A stretch of DNA of 10,093 nucleotides from Candidatus Omnitrophota bacterium (GCA_017987425.1 JAGNTT010000059.1:1-10093), one strand, 5' to 3'; positions 1 through 5,988 are shown, counted from the first letter of the stretch. The notes: generated from the sequence alone by a model not told the origin. Numbers and translations are program-made.

Positions 1-1
1 T

Positions 2-205
2 TGTTTTGCCCGAAAGGGGATGGCCGGCCATACGCTGAACGTAGGCTTAAACGCGCTTTCGGTGGGGTCGATGGTAATGGGCGGGCCAGGGGTGTTTATC
101 GACCTGTATGCCACCGATCTGACCCGCCGTATCAAACTGATCAAACGCGCCTTCGGGCTTGGTTCGGTCAAGGGTTTTGCCAAAACACATGAACAAAGAA
201 AATAA
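2..205 (+). CDS. C-terminal end of an unidentified protein (5' incomplete)
   Basis: The frame is open from the left edge to a TAA at 203-205, giving the last 67 residues of a gene that starts outside the window. The visible part has a glycine-rich hydrophobic stretch (GSMVMGGPGVFIDLYATDL) followed by a basic tail with several Lys and Arg. A short hydrophobic segment leading into an 'IDL' motif resembles small bacterial lipoproteins and membrane-anchored proteins, and it loosely recalls the FDLYCLPVDL segment of the YceK-like gene at 1451. That similarity is too short to assign a family. An in-frame ATG at 20 exists, but the frame continues upstream of it, so an internal start is not needed. 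The dispersed repeat (copy A) begins within about six bases of the stop codon. Confidence 0.5.
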   Translation, partial: CFARKGMAGHTLNVGLNALSVGSMVMGGPGVFIDLYATDLTRRIKLIKRAFGLGSVKGFAKTHEQRK

Positions 206-210
206 GGAAT

Positions 211-290
211 CGGGGTTCATCTTTTCGGGGATTAAAGTACAACCTAACCCGAATTCCGGTTCAGTTAAAAATAAGGATCAGTCGTGTGTT
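211..290 (+). repeat. Dispersed junction repeat, copy A
   Basis: This copy aligns along its length with copy B (2215-2293). Shared blocks are CATCnnnTTCGGGGA, then AAAGnAC, then TnACCCGAATT, then TAAGGnnCnGTCGTGTGT at the right end. Copy A has about ten extra bases in the middle (around 258-270) and lacks the CCCGGGAAGT block that ends copies B and C. It lies directly after the stop of the preceding partial gene and before the glycosidase-like gene. I found it by reading the four intergenic regions against one another; no search was run. Confidence 0.6.
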
Positions 291-296
291 TACGGA

Positions 297-323
297 TTGA
301 CCCGCATTTATTCAATGCGTCAA
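297..323 (+). other. Hairpin upstream of the TIM-barrel gene
   Basis: TTGA (297-300) pairs with TCAA (320-323) and CGCATT (303-308) with AATGCG (314-319). There is a two-base CC bulge at 301-302 and a five-base loop. It lies just after repeat copy A and 25 bases before the TTG start at 349. No T-run follows, so a plain intrinsic terminator is unlikely. It may be an mRNA leader structure or part of the repeat boundary. Confidence 0.4.
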
Positions 324-336
324 AGAAGTGTTGTTT

Positions 337-342
337 GGGAGG
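337..342 (+). promoter_or_regulatory. Ribosome binding site that selects a TTG start at 349
   Basis: GGGAGG at 337-342 is a strong Shine-Dalgarno sequence with a six-base gap to TTG at 349. The other in-frame candidates are GTG at 328, which lies upstream of this site, and ATG at 373, which is 30 bases beyond it. Starting at 349 also gives a well-formed signal peptide. Confidence 0.7.
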
Positions 343-348
343 TTTAAG

Positions 349-1404
349 TTGACCGTTAATGTTAAGAAATTCATGATGGTTTTAGCGGTCCTGTTCCTGT
401 TGACCGGTCATAGTGCGGCCATTGCGGCTGAAATAGGGATTATTATCTTGCCCCGGGATTTTTCGAAATTAAAGGTTGAGGACTTCATTAACGCCGTTAA
501 TGAAGTTAAACAAACCGGTTCATCCGTGAATCTCACTTTGCTCGGCGGTCTGGAGCTTGAGCCTTCGCCGGGGAAATTCGCGGTCAAAGAGAAGCTGGGC
601 GGTTTCAATTACATGGCCAAAACACTGAATTCAACAACCAATTATTTTGGCGTTTCCTTAATTAACACGACCCGCCGGGATATAAGCGCTGATTTGATCA
701 CAACGCCATGGACCAATCCTGAAATGCTTGAACGATTTTCCGGACTGCTGGATAAAATTCAGATGCATCTGGAGGTAAACCCGACGCAATTTTTAGTCGG
801 CAATGAAGTTGATGTGTATTTTGAATCTCACCCCGACGAACTGGCTTCTTATTTGGATTTTTTCAAGAAGGCCAGGCTGCTGATCCTGGAAAAGTATCCC
901 TCAGCCCAAGTGGGAATGAGTGTTACTTTTGAAGGATTGAAGAAAAACCGCGCAAAGATCATCCGTCAGATCATTGAGGCCGGCGATGCGGCATTTTTCA
1001 CCTATTACCCGCTCAGCGTCAATGAACAATCAAATCCGGACTACCAGCAGGATATTGATGAAATTTTAGAAACCGCAGGGGGCAAGCAAGTCTTTCTTCA
1101 GGAGATCGGCTACTCAACATTGCCTCTTTCGGTTACTTCAGATGAGAAGCAGGAAGAATTCTTTAAATTCATATTGCCCGTCATCCGGCAGGAACCGCGA
1201 ATTACGATGGCGGCCATTTTCGCCCAGCATGATATTGATCCCCCGATGTGTCAAACGCTCATCAAGTATTACGGATTTTCAAAAGCGTCCGGGGAATTTA
1301 AAAGTTTGTTCCGTGACATGATCTGTTCGCTTGGGTTAAAAACGTTTGATGGCAAGGCAAAACCGGCCTGGAATACGGTCAGCCGGTTTTTACAGAGTAA
1401 ATAA
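349..1404 (+). CDS. Secreted TIM-barrel protein, glycoside hydrolase clan GH-A-like
   Basis: A 351-residue protein, starting at TTG 349 because GGGAGG precedes it at proper spacing. The N-terminus (VKKFMMVLAVLFLLTG, then SAAIAAE) is a Sec signal peptide probably cleaved after AIAA, so the protein should be exported. The mature part reads as an alpha/beta barrel. It has two acidic motifs in the order typical of clan GH-A retaining glycosidases: FLVGNEVD with E153 preceded by Asn (acid/base position, strand 4) and FLQEIGYS with E252 (nucleophile position, strand 7). About 100 residues separate them, as expected for that clan. I cannot name a GH family or substrate. Cellulase-like (GH5) or arabinogalactanase-like (GH53) relatives are possible, and a catalytically divergent member cannot be excluded. 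It appears to be a single gene, bordered on both sides by repeat elements. Confidence 0.7.
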   Translation: MTVNVKKFMMVLAVLFLLTGHSAAIAAEIGIIILPRDFSKLKVEDFINAVNEVKQTGSSVNLTLLGGLELEPSPGKFAVKEKLGGFNYMAKTLNSTTNYFGVSLINTTRRDISADLITTPWTNPEMLERFSGLLDKIQMHLEVNPTQFLVGNEVDVYFESHPDELASYLDFFKKARLLILEKYPSAQVGMSVTFEGLKKNRAKIIRQIIEAGDAAFFTYYPLSVNEQSNPDYQQDIDEILETAGGKQVFLQEIGYSTLPLSVTSDEKQEEFFKFILPVIRQEPRITMAAIFAQHDIDPPMCQTLIKYYGFSKASGEFKSLFRDMICSLGLKTFDGKAKPAWNTVSRFLQSK

Positions 1405-1405
1405 T

Positions 1406-1435
1406 AACCGCAACACTCTCCGGGAGTGTGCAGGT
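1406..1435 (+). repeat. CTCCGG-loop hairpin, copy 1
   Basis: ACACT (1413-1417) pairs with AGTGT (1425-1429) around the loop CTCCGGG. The outer arms, AACCGCA and GCAGGT, pair imperfectly. Bases 1406-1429 (24 nt) are identical to 5220-5243, and the right arm GTGTGCAGGT matches copy 3 at 7758-7788. It starts right after the glycosidase-like gene stop and ends 15 bases before the next ATG. It could terminate or attenuate transcription between the two genes, although no T-run follows. Confidence 0.65.
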
Positions 1436-1450
1436 CATGGGACGACTTTT

Positions 1451-1819
1451 ATGCATTCAACACGTCTTCTTTTAATAACAGTTGTTTGTTCGGCGGTCTT
1501 TCTCGCCGGCTGCGGGACCATCGGCGCCCGGTCAACGACCAGGAACCCGCCGCCGTTTGCCGGGCTTAATGCAGATTTCGGGACATTTGGCGAATTGCTG
1601 ACGAATAAAGAAGAAATAAAACCGGCCTGGATGTATTGGACCATGACTATGCCTCTTGTATCAGCGATCGTCCTCGCGGACATTCCGGTATCGTTTGTTT
1701 TTGATCTCTACTGCCTGCCCGTGGATCTGAAACGTCACAATCAGCCGTCCGAGCCTGAGAAATTGGATGTCAGTATTGAAAAAGGGGATGTTCGTCAAAG
1801 TCCATACGAAATTAAATAA
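1451..1819 (+). CDS. YceK/YidQ-like outer-membrane lipoprotein (DUF1375-type)
   Basis: A 122-residue protein. ATG 1451 is chosen because it begins a lipoprotein signal peptide (MHSTRLLLITVVCSAVFLAGC). The lipobox L18-A19-G20-C21 predicts lipidation at Cys21, and GGGA at 1438-1441 can serve as the ribosome binding site. The reading frame extends further 5', but that part overlaps the preceding gene in another frame and adds nothing meaningful. The mature segment carries the pattern of the YceK/YidQ family: an aromatic 'F-x-G-l' region (PPFAGLNADFGTF), then ADIPVSFVFDLYCLPVDL, the conserved D-x-P-x-S...D...LPxDL core. The family's function is not established. This copy is longer than E. coli YceK because of a charged C-terminal tail. 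A GC-rich palindrome follows the stop by five bases and may terminate the transcript. Confidence 0.75.
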   Translation: MHSTRLLLITVVCSAVFLAGCGTIGARSTTRNPPPFAGLNADFGTFGELLTNKEEIKPAWMYWTMTMPLVSAIVLADIPVSFVFDLYCLPVDLKRHNQPSEPEKLDVSIEKGDVRQSPYEIK

Positions 1820-1824
1820 CAATT

Positions 1825-1851
1825 GTAGGGGCGGGGTAACCCCGCCCCTAC
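1825..1851 (+). repeat. GC-rich perfect palindrome (GTAGGGGCGGGG arms)
   Basis: GTAGGGGCGGGG (1825-1836) pairs perfectly with CCCCGCCCCTAC (1840-1851) around a TAA loop, a 12-bp stem. It lies five bases after the lipoprotein stop. It resembles the GTAGGGGCGGGG-type palindromes scattered as REP-like units in many bacterial genomes. The stem is strong but only GGGATTTGTT follows, so termination is possible but not certain. Only one copy is in the window. Confidence 0.75.
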
Positions 1852-1886
1852 GGGATTTGTTGATCGTCTTTGAAAATGCAAAAACA

Positions 1887-2267
1887 ATGAGAACCTCTCC
1901 GATCAAGAACATATACGCGTTTGAGGCCAAGGTATGGCTTTATCCCGGGATGGCCGGCTGGCATTTCGTAACATTGCCCGTGAAGGAATCCGCTCAGATC
2001 AAAAAAAGTTTCGCGGAGATGGCCAAAGGCTGGGGATCTCTGCCTGTTTGTGTGACGGTCGGAAAGACCTCCTGGAACACATCCATTTTTCCCGACAAGA
2101 AATCGGATGCCTATCTTCTGCCTTTGAAAGCCGAGGTCCGCAAGAAAGAAAAAATTTCCGCGGGCGATGCGGTTCGTCTGAGCATCGAAATCAGAATGGG
2201 GGATATGTATCATACGGAGCCATCCCCTTCGGGGACGAAAGCACGTCGTGACCCGAATTACGATTAA
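1887..2267 (+). CDS. DUF1905 domain protein
   Basis: A 126-residue cytoplasmic protein without signal peptide or membrane segment. Residues about 8-102 match the DUF1905 pattern closely: YAFEAKVWLYPG, then GWHFVTLP, then the KGWGSLPVCVTVGKTSWNTS region, then SIFPDKKSDAYLLPLKA, and VRKKEKISAGDAVRLSIEIR. The biochemical role of DUF1905 is not established. ATG 1887 is the best start because the domain begins right after it, but no good ribosome binding site precedes it. TTG 1860 is an alternative. The frame also runs back through the GC-rich palindrome to 1767, which is not likely to be translated. The last 22 residues (GDMYHTEPSPSG onward) lie outside the domain and are encoded largely by repeat copy B, which also provides the TAA stop. 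The native C-terminus was therefore probably replaced. Confidence 0.8.
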   Translation: MRTSPIKNIYAFEAKVWLYPGMAGWHFVTLPVKESAQIKKSFAEMAKGWGSLPVCVTVGKTSWNTSIFPDKKSDAYLLPLKAEVRKKEKISAGDAVRLSIEIRMGDMYHTEPSPSGTKARRDPNYD

Positions 2268-2293
2268 GGTCCGGTCGTGTGTTCCGGGAAGTT
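2215..2293 (+). repeat. Dispersed junction repeat, copy B
   Basis: This is the fullest copy. It begins CGGAGCCATC, contains a small hairpin CCCC-TTC-GGGG (2224-2234), then AAAGCACGTCGTGACCCG, and ends with GATTAAGGTCCGGTCGTGTG and TTCCGGGAAGT. From ACCCG (2251) to AAGT it matches copy C (4573-4613) with only a few differences. It overlaps the 3' end of the DUF1905 gene and stops just before GAGGA, the ribosome binding site of the membrane protein gene. Confidence 0.7.
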
Positions 2294-2303
2294 CGAGGAA
2301 ATC

Positions 2304-3005
2304 ATGAATAATCTAAAAGAAATACTTAAAACCGAGTTTAAGTTCTTGTGCTTTAAAAGCGTCAAGCCTGACCTGGAAAGATTGGGCACGCAATATCTTG
2401 TGTTTGGTGTTATTGCTGCATGGATCGCTGGAGTCGGCCGTTATTGGGATAATCCTCGGGCCGAATGGTGGCAATATGCTGGATTTGGGTCTGTCATTTA
2501 TATTGTATTAATGGCATTTGTTTTATGGTTGATTACCAAACCCTTAAAACCAAGAAATTGGAGCTATCGAAATGTTTTAATATTTGTTGGCATGACTTCT
2601 CCTCCGGGAATATTGTATGCCATCCCTGTTGAGAAATTTACAACGCTTCCAACCGCTCAAATGATCAATGTTTGGTTTCTCGCGATTGTAGCGATATGGC
2701 GTGTTACCCTATGGATTCTTTATTTAAAAAGAGCTGCTCAATTAAAAGGTCATGCCGTCTTTATTGCTTCGATTTTACCCTTAGCCATTATAGTTACGAC
2801 ATTATCTTTTCTTAATCTGGAACATGTTGTTTTTAATATTATGGCTGGTCTCACTGAAGATGAAAAAACAGCGAATGATGCTGCTTATGGGATCGTTCTG
2901 CTTCTCACATACTTTTCTGTCTTTGCATCGCCGGTTTTATTTATTGCCTACCTTATAAATATATTCAGAATTCATAAGAAACCAAAAATCAAGACTTCTG
3001 ATTAA
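2304..3005 (+). CDS. Six-helix integral membrane protein, unknown function
   Basis: A 233-residue protein. ATG 2304 is preceded by GAGGA (2295-2299) at normal spacing. An earlier GTG in this frame at 2277 would start inside repeat copy B and has no ribosome binding site. The sequence is dominated by about six hydrophobic segments, roughly residues 30-47, 60-82, 90-110, 122-143, 153-173 and 200-225. Short loops between them are rich in Trp and Lys/Arg, including RYWDNPRAEWWQY and KPLKPRNWSYRNV. There is no cleavable signal peptide and no recognisable catalytic motif. The layout is reminiscent of Yip1-type or small polytopic proteins of unknown function, but I do not assign a family. Only ten bases separate its stop from the radical SAM gene, and both are AT-rich compared with the rest of the window, so they are probably co-transcribed and were acquired together. 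Confidence 0.75.
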   Translation: MNNLKEILKTEFKFLCFKSVKPDLERLGTQYLVFGVIAAWIAGVGRYWDNPRAEWWQYAGFGSVIYIVLMAFVLWLITKPLKPRNWSYRNVLIFVGMTSPPGILYAIPVEKFTTLPTAQMINVWFLAIVAIWRVTLWILYLKRAAQLKGHAVFIASILPLAIIVTTLSFLNLEHVVFNIMAGLTEDEKTANDAAYGIVLLLTYFSVFASPVLFIAYLINIFRIHKKPKIKTSD

Positions 3006-3015
3006 GGAATGAGCT

Positions 3016-4341
3016 ATGAGACTTGGCTATATTTCCTTGAGTGGCGTTCGAATTCGGAATCAAGAGCTTATGGATCTTGGTCTTAGTTTGCCGGGATTTA
3101 TGGAACGGGCTAAAACCATTTCTTCTTTGCCAAATCTTGGGCTTCTTACTTTGGCCGCTTTAACTCCCGCGGATATAACTGTTTCTTATCTTAGTCTTGA
3201 TTCTTTTAACAAAGAAAATGAATTGCCCGGCAACTTTGATGTTGTGGCTATATCAAGTGTTACGGCTAAAATTAAAGATGCATATTCATTGGCTGACAAA
3301 TTTAGAAGTAAGGGCACAAAAGTTATTTTAGGAGGGATCCATGTCACTTTATTGCCGGGTGAAGCCGCCGAACATGCCGATACGATCGTTCTTGGGGAAG
3401 GTGAGATTTATTGGGAAAAGCTGATCGAGGATCTAAAAAGTGACAACTTGCAAAAAGTATATGACGCAAGGGGGAGAAGTTTCGATCTTTCAAAGAGTCC
3501 AATTCCCCGATATGATTTGTTAGACATTGAGCAGTACAATCGAATAACAGTACAAACTCAAAGAGGCTGTCCATGGAGTTGCGAATTTTGTGCCTCTTCG
3601 ATCCGGATATCGCCTAAATTTAAAACAAAACCAATAAATAGGGTCGAGCAGGAAATCAAATATATTAAATCATTATGGAACAAGCCATTCATTGAATTAG
3701 CAGATGACAATACCTTTGTTGACAAAAGATACGGGAAAGAATTAGCAAAAATATTTATTGGTAAAAATATTAAATGGTTCACGGAAACCGATGTGTCTTT
3801 AGCGGAAGATGAAGAGTTGTTGGGATTATTGAGGGACAGCGGCTGTGTTCAAGTCCTTGTTGGATTTGAAAATTCCAAATTTTCCGGTTTAGATCGTATC
3901 GAGCTCAATAATAATTGGAAGGCAAAACAATTAGATAAATACTATAAAGCTATTCAAAAGATTCAAAGTTATGGGATATCTGTAAATGGGTGTTTTATTT
4001 TAGGATTGGATGGGACTGATAGTTCTAATTTTCAAGATGTTCTGAATTTTGTAAAAGAAAGTGAATTGTCCGATGTTCAGATCACTGTTCAAACACCTTT
4101 TCCAGGTACGCCTTTATACGAACGCCTAAAAAAAGAAAACAGACTGATTGATTGTGCCGCATGGGAGAAATGCACATTATTTGACGTCAACTTTATCCCT
4201 GAAAAAATGACTGTTAAGGAATTGGAAGACAATTTCAGGCTGCTCATGAAAGAGCTTTACAATGAAGACTTGGTAAAGAAACGACGAAAGCTGTTTCAGA
4301 CAAGATTCAAAGAGAGCAGAAAGAATGAAAAATTTGAATAA
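3016..4341 (+). CDS. Radical SAM protein with B12-binding-like N-terminal domain
   Basis: A 441-residue cytoplasmic enzyme. ATG 3016 is preceded by AAGGA (3004-3008), which overlaps the stop of the membrane protein gene. Residues about 1-150 resemble the cobalamin-binding domain of class-B-like radical SAM enzymes: PNLGLLTLAALTPAD, DVVAISSVTAKIKDA, and ILGGIHVTLLPGE with GGxH at 106-109, then IVLGEGE. The cobalamin ligand motif DxHxxG is not visible, so cobalamin may bind base-off without a protein histidine or not at all. The radical SAM core follows. RGCPWSCEFC places the 4Fe-4S cysteines at C185, C189 and C192 (CxxxCxxC), and PFPGTPLY (361-368) is the common later motif. The C-terminal region (WEKCTLFDVNFIPEKM, EELYN-like end) resembles the tails of these proteins. 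Substrate unknown; the family includes methyltransferases and rearrangement enzymes. The membrane neighbour suggests a lipid or membrane-linked product, which is inference. Confidence 0.88.
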   Translation: MRLGYISLSGVRIRNQELMDLGLSLPGFMERAKTISSLPNLGLLTLAALTPADITVSYLSLDSFNKENELPGNFDVVAISSVTAKIKDAYSLADKFRSKGTKVILGGIHVTLLPGEAAEHADTIVLGEGEIYWEKLIEDLKSDNLQKVYDARGRSFDLSKSPIPRYDLLDIEQYNRITVQTQRGCPWSCEFCASSIRISPKFKTKPINRVEQEIKYIKSLWNKPFIELADDNTFVDKRYGKELAKIFIGKNIKWFTETDVSLAEDEELLGLLRDSGCVQVLVGFENSKFSGLDRIELNNNWKAKQLDKYYKAIQKIQSYGISVNGCFILGLDGTDSSNFQDVLNFVKESELSDVQITVQTPFPGTPLYERLKKENRLIDCAAWEKCTLFDVNFIPEKMTVKELEDNFRLLMKELYNEDLVKKRRKLFQTRFKESRKNEKFE

Positions 4342-4410
4342 CTCGTGCCGGTTCTCAGAGCACTCGTAACTTCATCGCCATCACCTTCTGGGTGGGGATC
4401 ATAGGCATTG

Positions 4411-4548
4411 ATGGATAAGAAACCTTTAATCTGAATAGATGGTAATGATGTCATAATCAACGGTGTGAGCATTCCTGGTTTAATTGCTGATGACAGGTGC
4501 AAGTCTTGCTCTGAGAAATTGGTGTATCATGAAAAAATGGAGTTCTAG
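4411..4548 (+). pseudogene. Short CxxC reading frame interrupted by one TGA
   Basis: In frame with ATG 4411 the translation is MDKKPLI, then TGA at 4432-4434, then IDGNDVIINGVSIPGLIADD followed by RCKSCSEKLVYHEKMEF and a TAG at 4546-4548. The part after TGA looks like real protein: a short beta-rich segment followed by a CxxC metal-knuckle-like motif, in a frame free of other stops. This may be a decayed small zinc-ribbon gene, a C-terminal remnant, or a chance frame. Selenocysteine is unlikely and has no support here. There is no close ribosome binding site; GGTGGGG at 4391-4397 is too far upstream. The rest of 4342-4560 shows no gene I can support. Confidence 0.3.
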
Positions 4549-4560
4549 AAGAAATCAGGG

Positions 4561-4613
4561 ATGCACGACTTAACCCGTTTACGATTAAGGTCCAGTCGTG
4601 TGTCCCGGGAAGT
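4561..4613 (+). repeat. Dispersed junction repeat, copy C
   Basis: This copy contains GCACGACTTAACCCG, then ACGATTAAGGTCCAGTCGTG and TGTCCCGGGAAGT. It matches the right two-thirds of copy B with about one indel and a few substitutions. It lacks the left CATC...TTCGGGGA hairpin block. It ends eight bases before GGGAG, the ribosome binding site of the DUF2846 lipoprotein. Confidence 0.7.
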
Positions 4614-4633
4614 ACAAATAATGGGAGCTTACT

Positions 4634-5104
4634 ATGAAAAGGTTTTGTGTATTATTAGTTACGGCCTTGATGTTATGCGGTTGCGCAACGTCAAATTCAG
4701 GAAAACTCTCCTACCAAGATGCCCCAAAGGGGGAGCCGGATGATAAGACGGCAATTATTTATTTCATGCGTCAGAAGGTTAATCCATCCATGCGAAATCC
4801 TCAGATACTTATCAATGACCAAAAAATAGGAATATTACCTAATAATTCATTTTTTTGGCAAAGGGTTGAACCGGGAAATAAATTAATTGCAACGGAATGG
4901 TCTTGGGATACGGGAATGGGGAATAACACGCTTCAGATTGATATAGAAGCTGCGCAGACATATTATTTATTGCTAAAGCAAACTGGCCAAGTGATCAGTG
5001 CGGGTTTTTTTGTATCAGGGGGTTTCTCCAGTCAATTCTTTGTAATAAAGGAGAAAACTGCTCAAGAATTTCTTGCTAAGCTTAAATATTATGAACAGAA
5101 ATAA
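4634..5104 (+). CDS. DUF2846-type lipoprotein
   Basis: A 156-residue protein. ATG 4634 follows GGGAG (4623-4627). The N-terminus MKRFCVLLVTALMLCGC is a lipoprotein signal peptide with lipid attachment expected at Cys17 (box LCGC, with a slightly unusual Cys at -2). The mature protein carries the DUF2846 pattern. KTAIIYFMRQ is followed by a hydrophobic ILINDQKIGILPNNSFFWQ strand pair, VEPGNKLIATEW (the P-G-x-H-like turn of the family), an internal AAQTYYLLLKQ strand, and a C-terminal charged helix (KTAQEFLAKLKYYEQK). The role of DUF2846 proteins is not established. They are usually periplasmic and are often found with other cell-envelope lipoproteins. The gene stands alone between repeat copy C and a cluster of hairpins. 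Confidence 0.78.
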   Translation: MKRFCVLLVTALMLCGCATSNSGKLSYQDAPKGEPDDKTAIIYFMRQKVNPSMRNPQILINDQKIGILPNNSFFWQRVEPGNKLIATEWSWDTGMGNNTLQIDIEAAQTYYLLLKQTGQVISAGFFVSGGFSSQFFVIKEKTAQEFLAKLKYYEQK

Positions 5105-5164
5105 ATCTTTCATCTCGAATCTGATTTATAGAACTTCCGTGGGCATCCAAGTTGGGGACAAGTA

Positions 5165-5179
5165 TTGGCATCGAGCCAA
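5165..5179 (+). other. Small hairpin downstream of DUF2846 gene
   Basis: TTGGC (5165-5169) pairs with GCCAA (5175-5179) around an ATCGA loop. It is the first of three consecutive stem-loops in the 182-base gap between the DUF2846 and PEP-CTERM genes. Confidence 0.35.
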
Positions 5180-5183
5180 CAAC

Positions 5184-5215
5184 GTCCGTCGGATTTTTTT
5201 GAAAATCCTCCGGAC
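5184..5215 (+). terminator. Stem-loop, possible transcription terminator after DUF2846 gene
   Basis: GTCCG (5184-5188) pairs with CGGAC (5211-5215) and GGATTTT (5191-5197) with AAAATCC (5202-5208). A 2x2 TC/TC internal loop separates the two helices and the terminal loop is TTTG. The stem is long and symmetrical, but its T-run lies in the 5' arm and loop rather than after the stem, so Rho-independent termination on the + strand is uncertain. Confidence 0.4.
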
Positions 5216-5219
5216 ATGG

Positions 5220-5251
5220 AACCGCAACACTCTCCGGGAGTGTTTGGGGTT
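5220..5251 (+). repeat. CTCCGG-loop hairpin, copy 2
   Basis: AACACT (5226-5231) pairs with AGTGTT (5239-5244) around the loop CTCCGGG. The outer AACC and GGTT also pair after a bulge. The first 24 bases are identical to 1406-1429. The right arm differs from copies 1 and 3 (TTTGGGGTT instead of GTGCAGGT). It is followed at once by TCCCGGGAAGTTAA (5255-5268), the 3' block of the dispersed junction repeat. Confidence 0.65.
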
Positions 5252-5253
5252 TC

Positions 5254-5267
5254 GAGTCCCGGGAAGT
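5254..5267 (+). repeat. Partial junction repeat (CCCGGGAAGT block)
   Basis: GTCCCGGGAAGTTA here matches the right end of copies B, C and D (TCCCGGGAAGT or TCCGGGAAGTTTAA). As in those copies, it lies just before a ribosome binding site, here GAAGGTGG ahead of the PEP-CTERM gene. Only this terminal block is present. Confidence 0.5.
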
Positions 5268-5286
5268 TAAAAAGAAGGTGGTTTAT

Positions 5287-5988
5287 ATGCGGAAATATTT
5301 TTATCTGTTTATCTTTATGTTTATGGTGGTGTGGGCCAAGCCTGGTCATGCGTTTGTTTTTGAAGGGACTGGCGATCTGGATCTGACCGATGCTTATGCC
5401 GAGCGCCGGCACGATTCTGGCGACGGGCATTATTCAAGGGTGTCCTCGCTGGGTATCATCGGCGGCCCTTCAGCGAACGACAGAATGGGATTTGCCTCGC
5501 AGTTTTCCCTTCTGGAAAAGACCTATGTATCCTCGCTCACCTATGACATCCACACCACCAGTGATTCGATCTTCACTGACCGCGCGGTCAAATTTGATTT
5601 CATAATTTATAACGACGTGATCGGACCCGGCGGTCTGCGTTTACCCGATACGGCCAATGTTTTGTACCGGTCACCGGTTGAATTGAACTTTGATCAGGCG
5701 GGAACTGATCCCGACGGGACCCCCAGGTACCTGGACGTCAAAGATTATTTTGGTTTGCAGAAGAATATCGATGTCACTCTGGACGGCGGCCTTTACTGGT
5801 TCGCCTACGAGCGTTCGCTTGTTCCGGGCACGGATACTCTGCCCAGCATGGGAACAGGGGAGTTTAGATCGGCGGTCTTTGCAACGTTACCCGGGGATAC
5901 GCCGCAACCGACCGTCCCGGAACCGGCAACGCTTTTGTTATTGGGCGGCGGTTTGGCAGGGATGGTTTTGTCGAAACGTCAGAAATGA
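5287..5988 (+). CDS. PEP-CTERM sorting domain protein, extracytoplasmic
   Basis: A 233-residue protein. ATG 5287 follows GAAGGTGG at 5274-5281; an in-frame GTG at 5278 lies inside that site. The N-terminus (MRKYFYLFIFMFMVVW then AKPGHAF) is a signal peptide probably cleaved after GHA. The mature region of about 185 residues is beta-rich and acidic, with many Asp, Gly and Thr, and has no catalytic motif I recognise. Residues about 210-233 form a PEP-CTERM signal: VPEP, a hydrophobic Gly/Leu helix (ATLLLLGGGLAGMVL), and a basic end SKRQK. In this family an exosortase cuts near the PEP motif and the protein is exported, often into an exopolysaccharide matrix. No exosortase gene is visible here, so it must act in trans from elsewhere. 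The central FAYERS segment near residue 178 resembles strands of other PEP-CTERM proteins whose role is unknown. Confidence 0.87.
   Translation: MRKYFYLFIFMFMVVWAKPGHAFVFEGTGDLDLTDAYAERRHDSGDGHYSRVSSLGIIGGPSANDRMGFASQFSLLEKTYVSSLTYDIHTTSDSIFTDRAVKFDFIIYNDVIGPGGLRLPDTANVLYRSPVELNFDQAGTDPDGTPRYLDVKDYFGLQKNIDVTLDGGLYWFAYERSLVPGTDTLPSMGTGEFRSAVFATLPGDTPQPTVPEPATLLLLGGGLAGMVLSKRQK

Noticed and set aside
1767..1886. Upstream extension of the DUF1905 frame
   Set aside because: It would translate through the GC-rich palindrome and overlap the lipoprotein gene, and the domain starts only after ATG 1887.
4432..4434. Selenocysteine codon
   Set aside because: No convincing SECIS-like stem-loop was recognised right after the TGA, and the frame is not a known selenoprotein.
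4296..4502. A 68-codon - strand frame with the protein-like stretch YDPHPEGDGDEVTSAL
   Set aside because: It overlaps the end of the radical SAM gene, starts with TTG without a ribosome binding site, and matches no family I recognise. The + strand CxxC frame in the same place looks more plausible. A protein search would decide.
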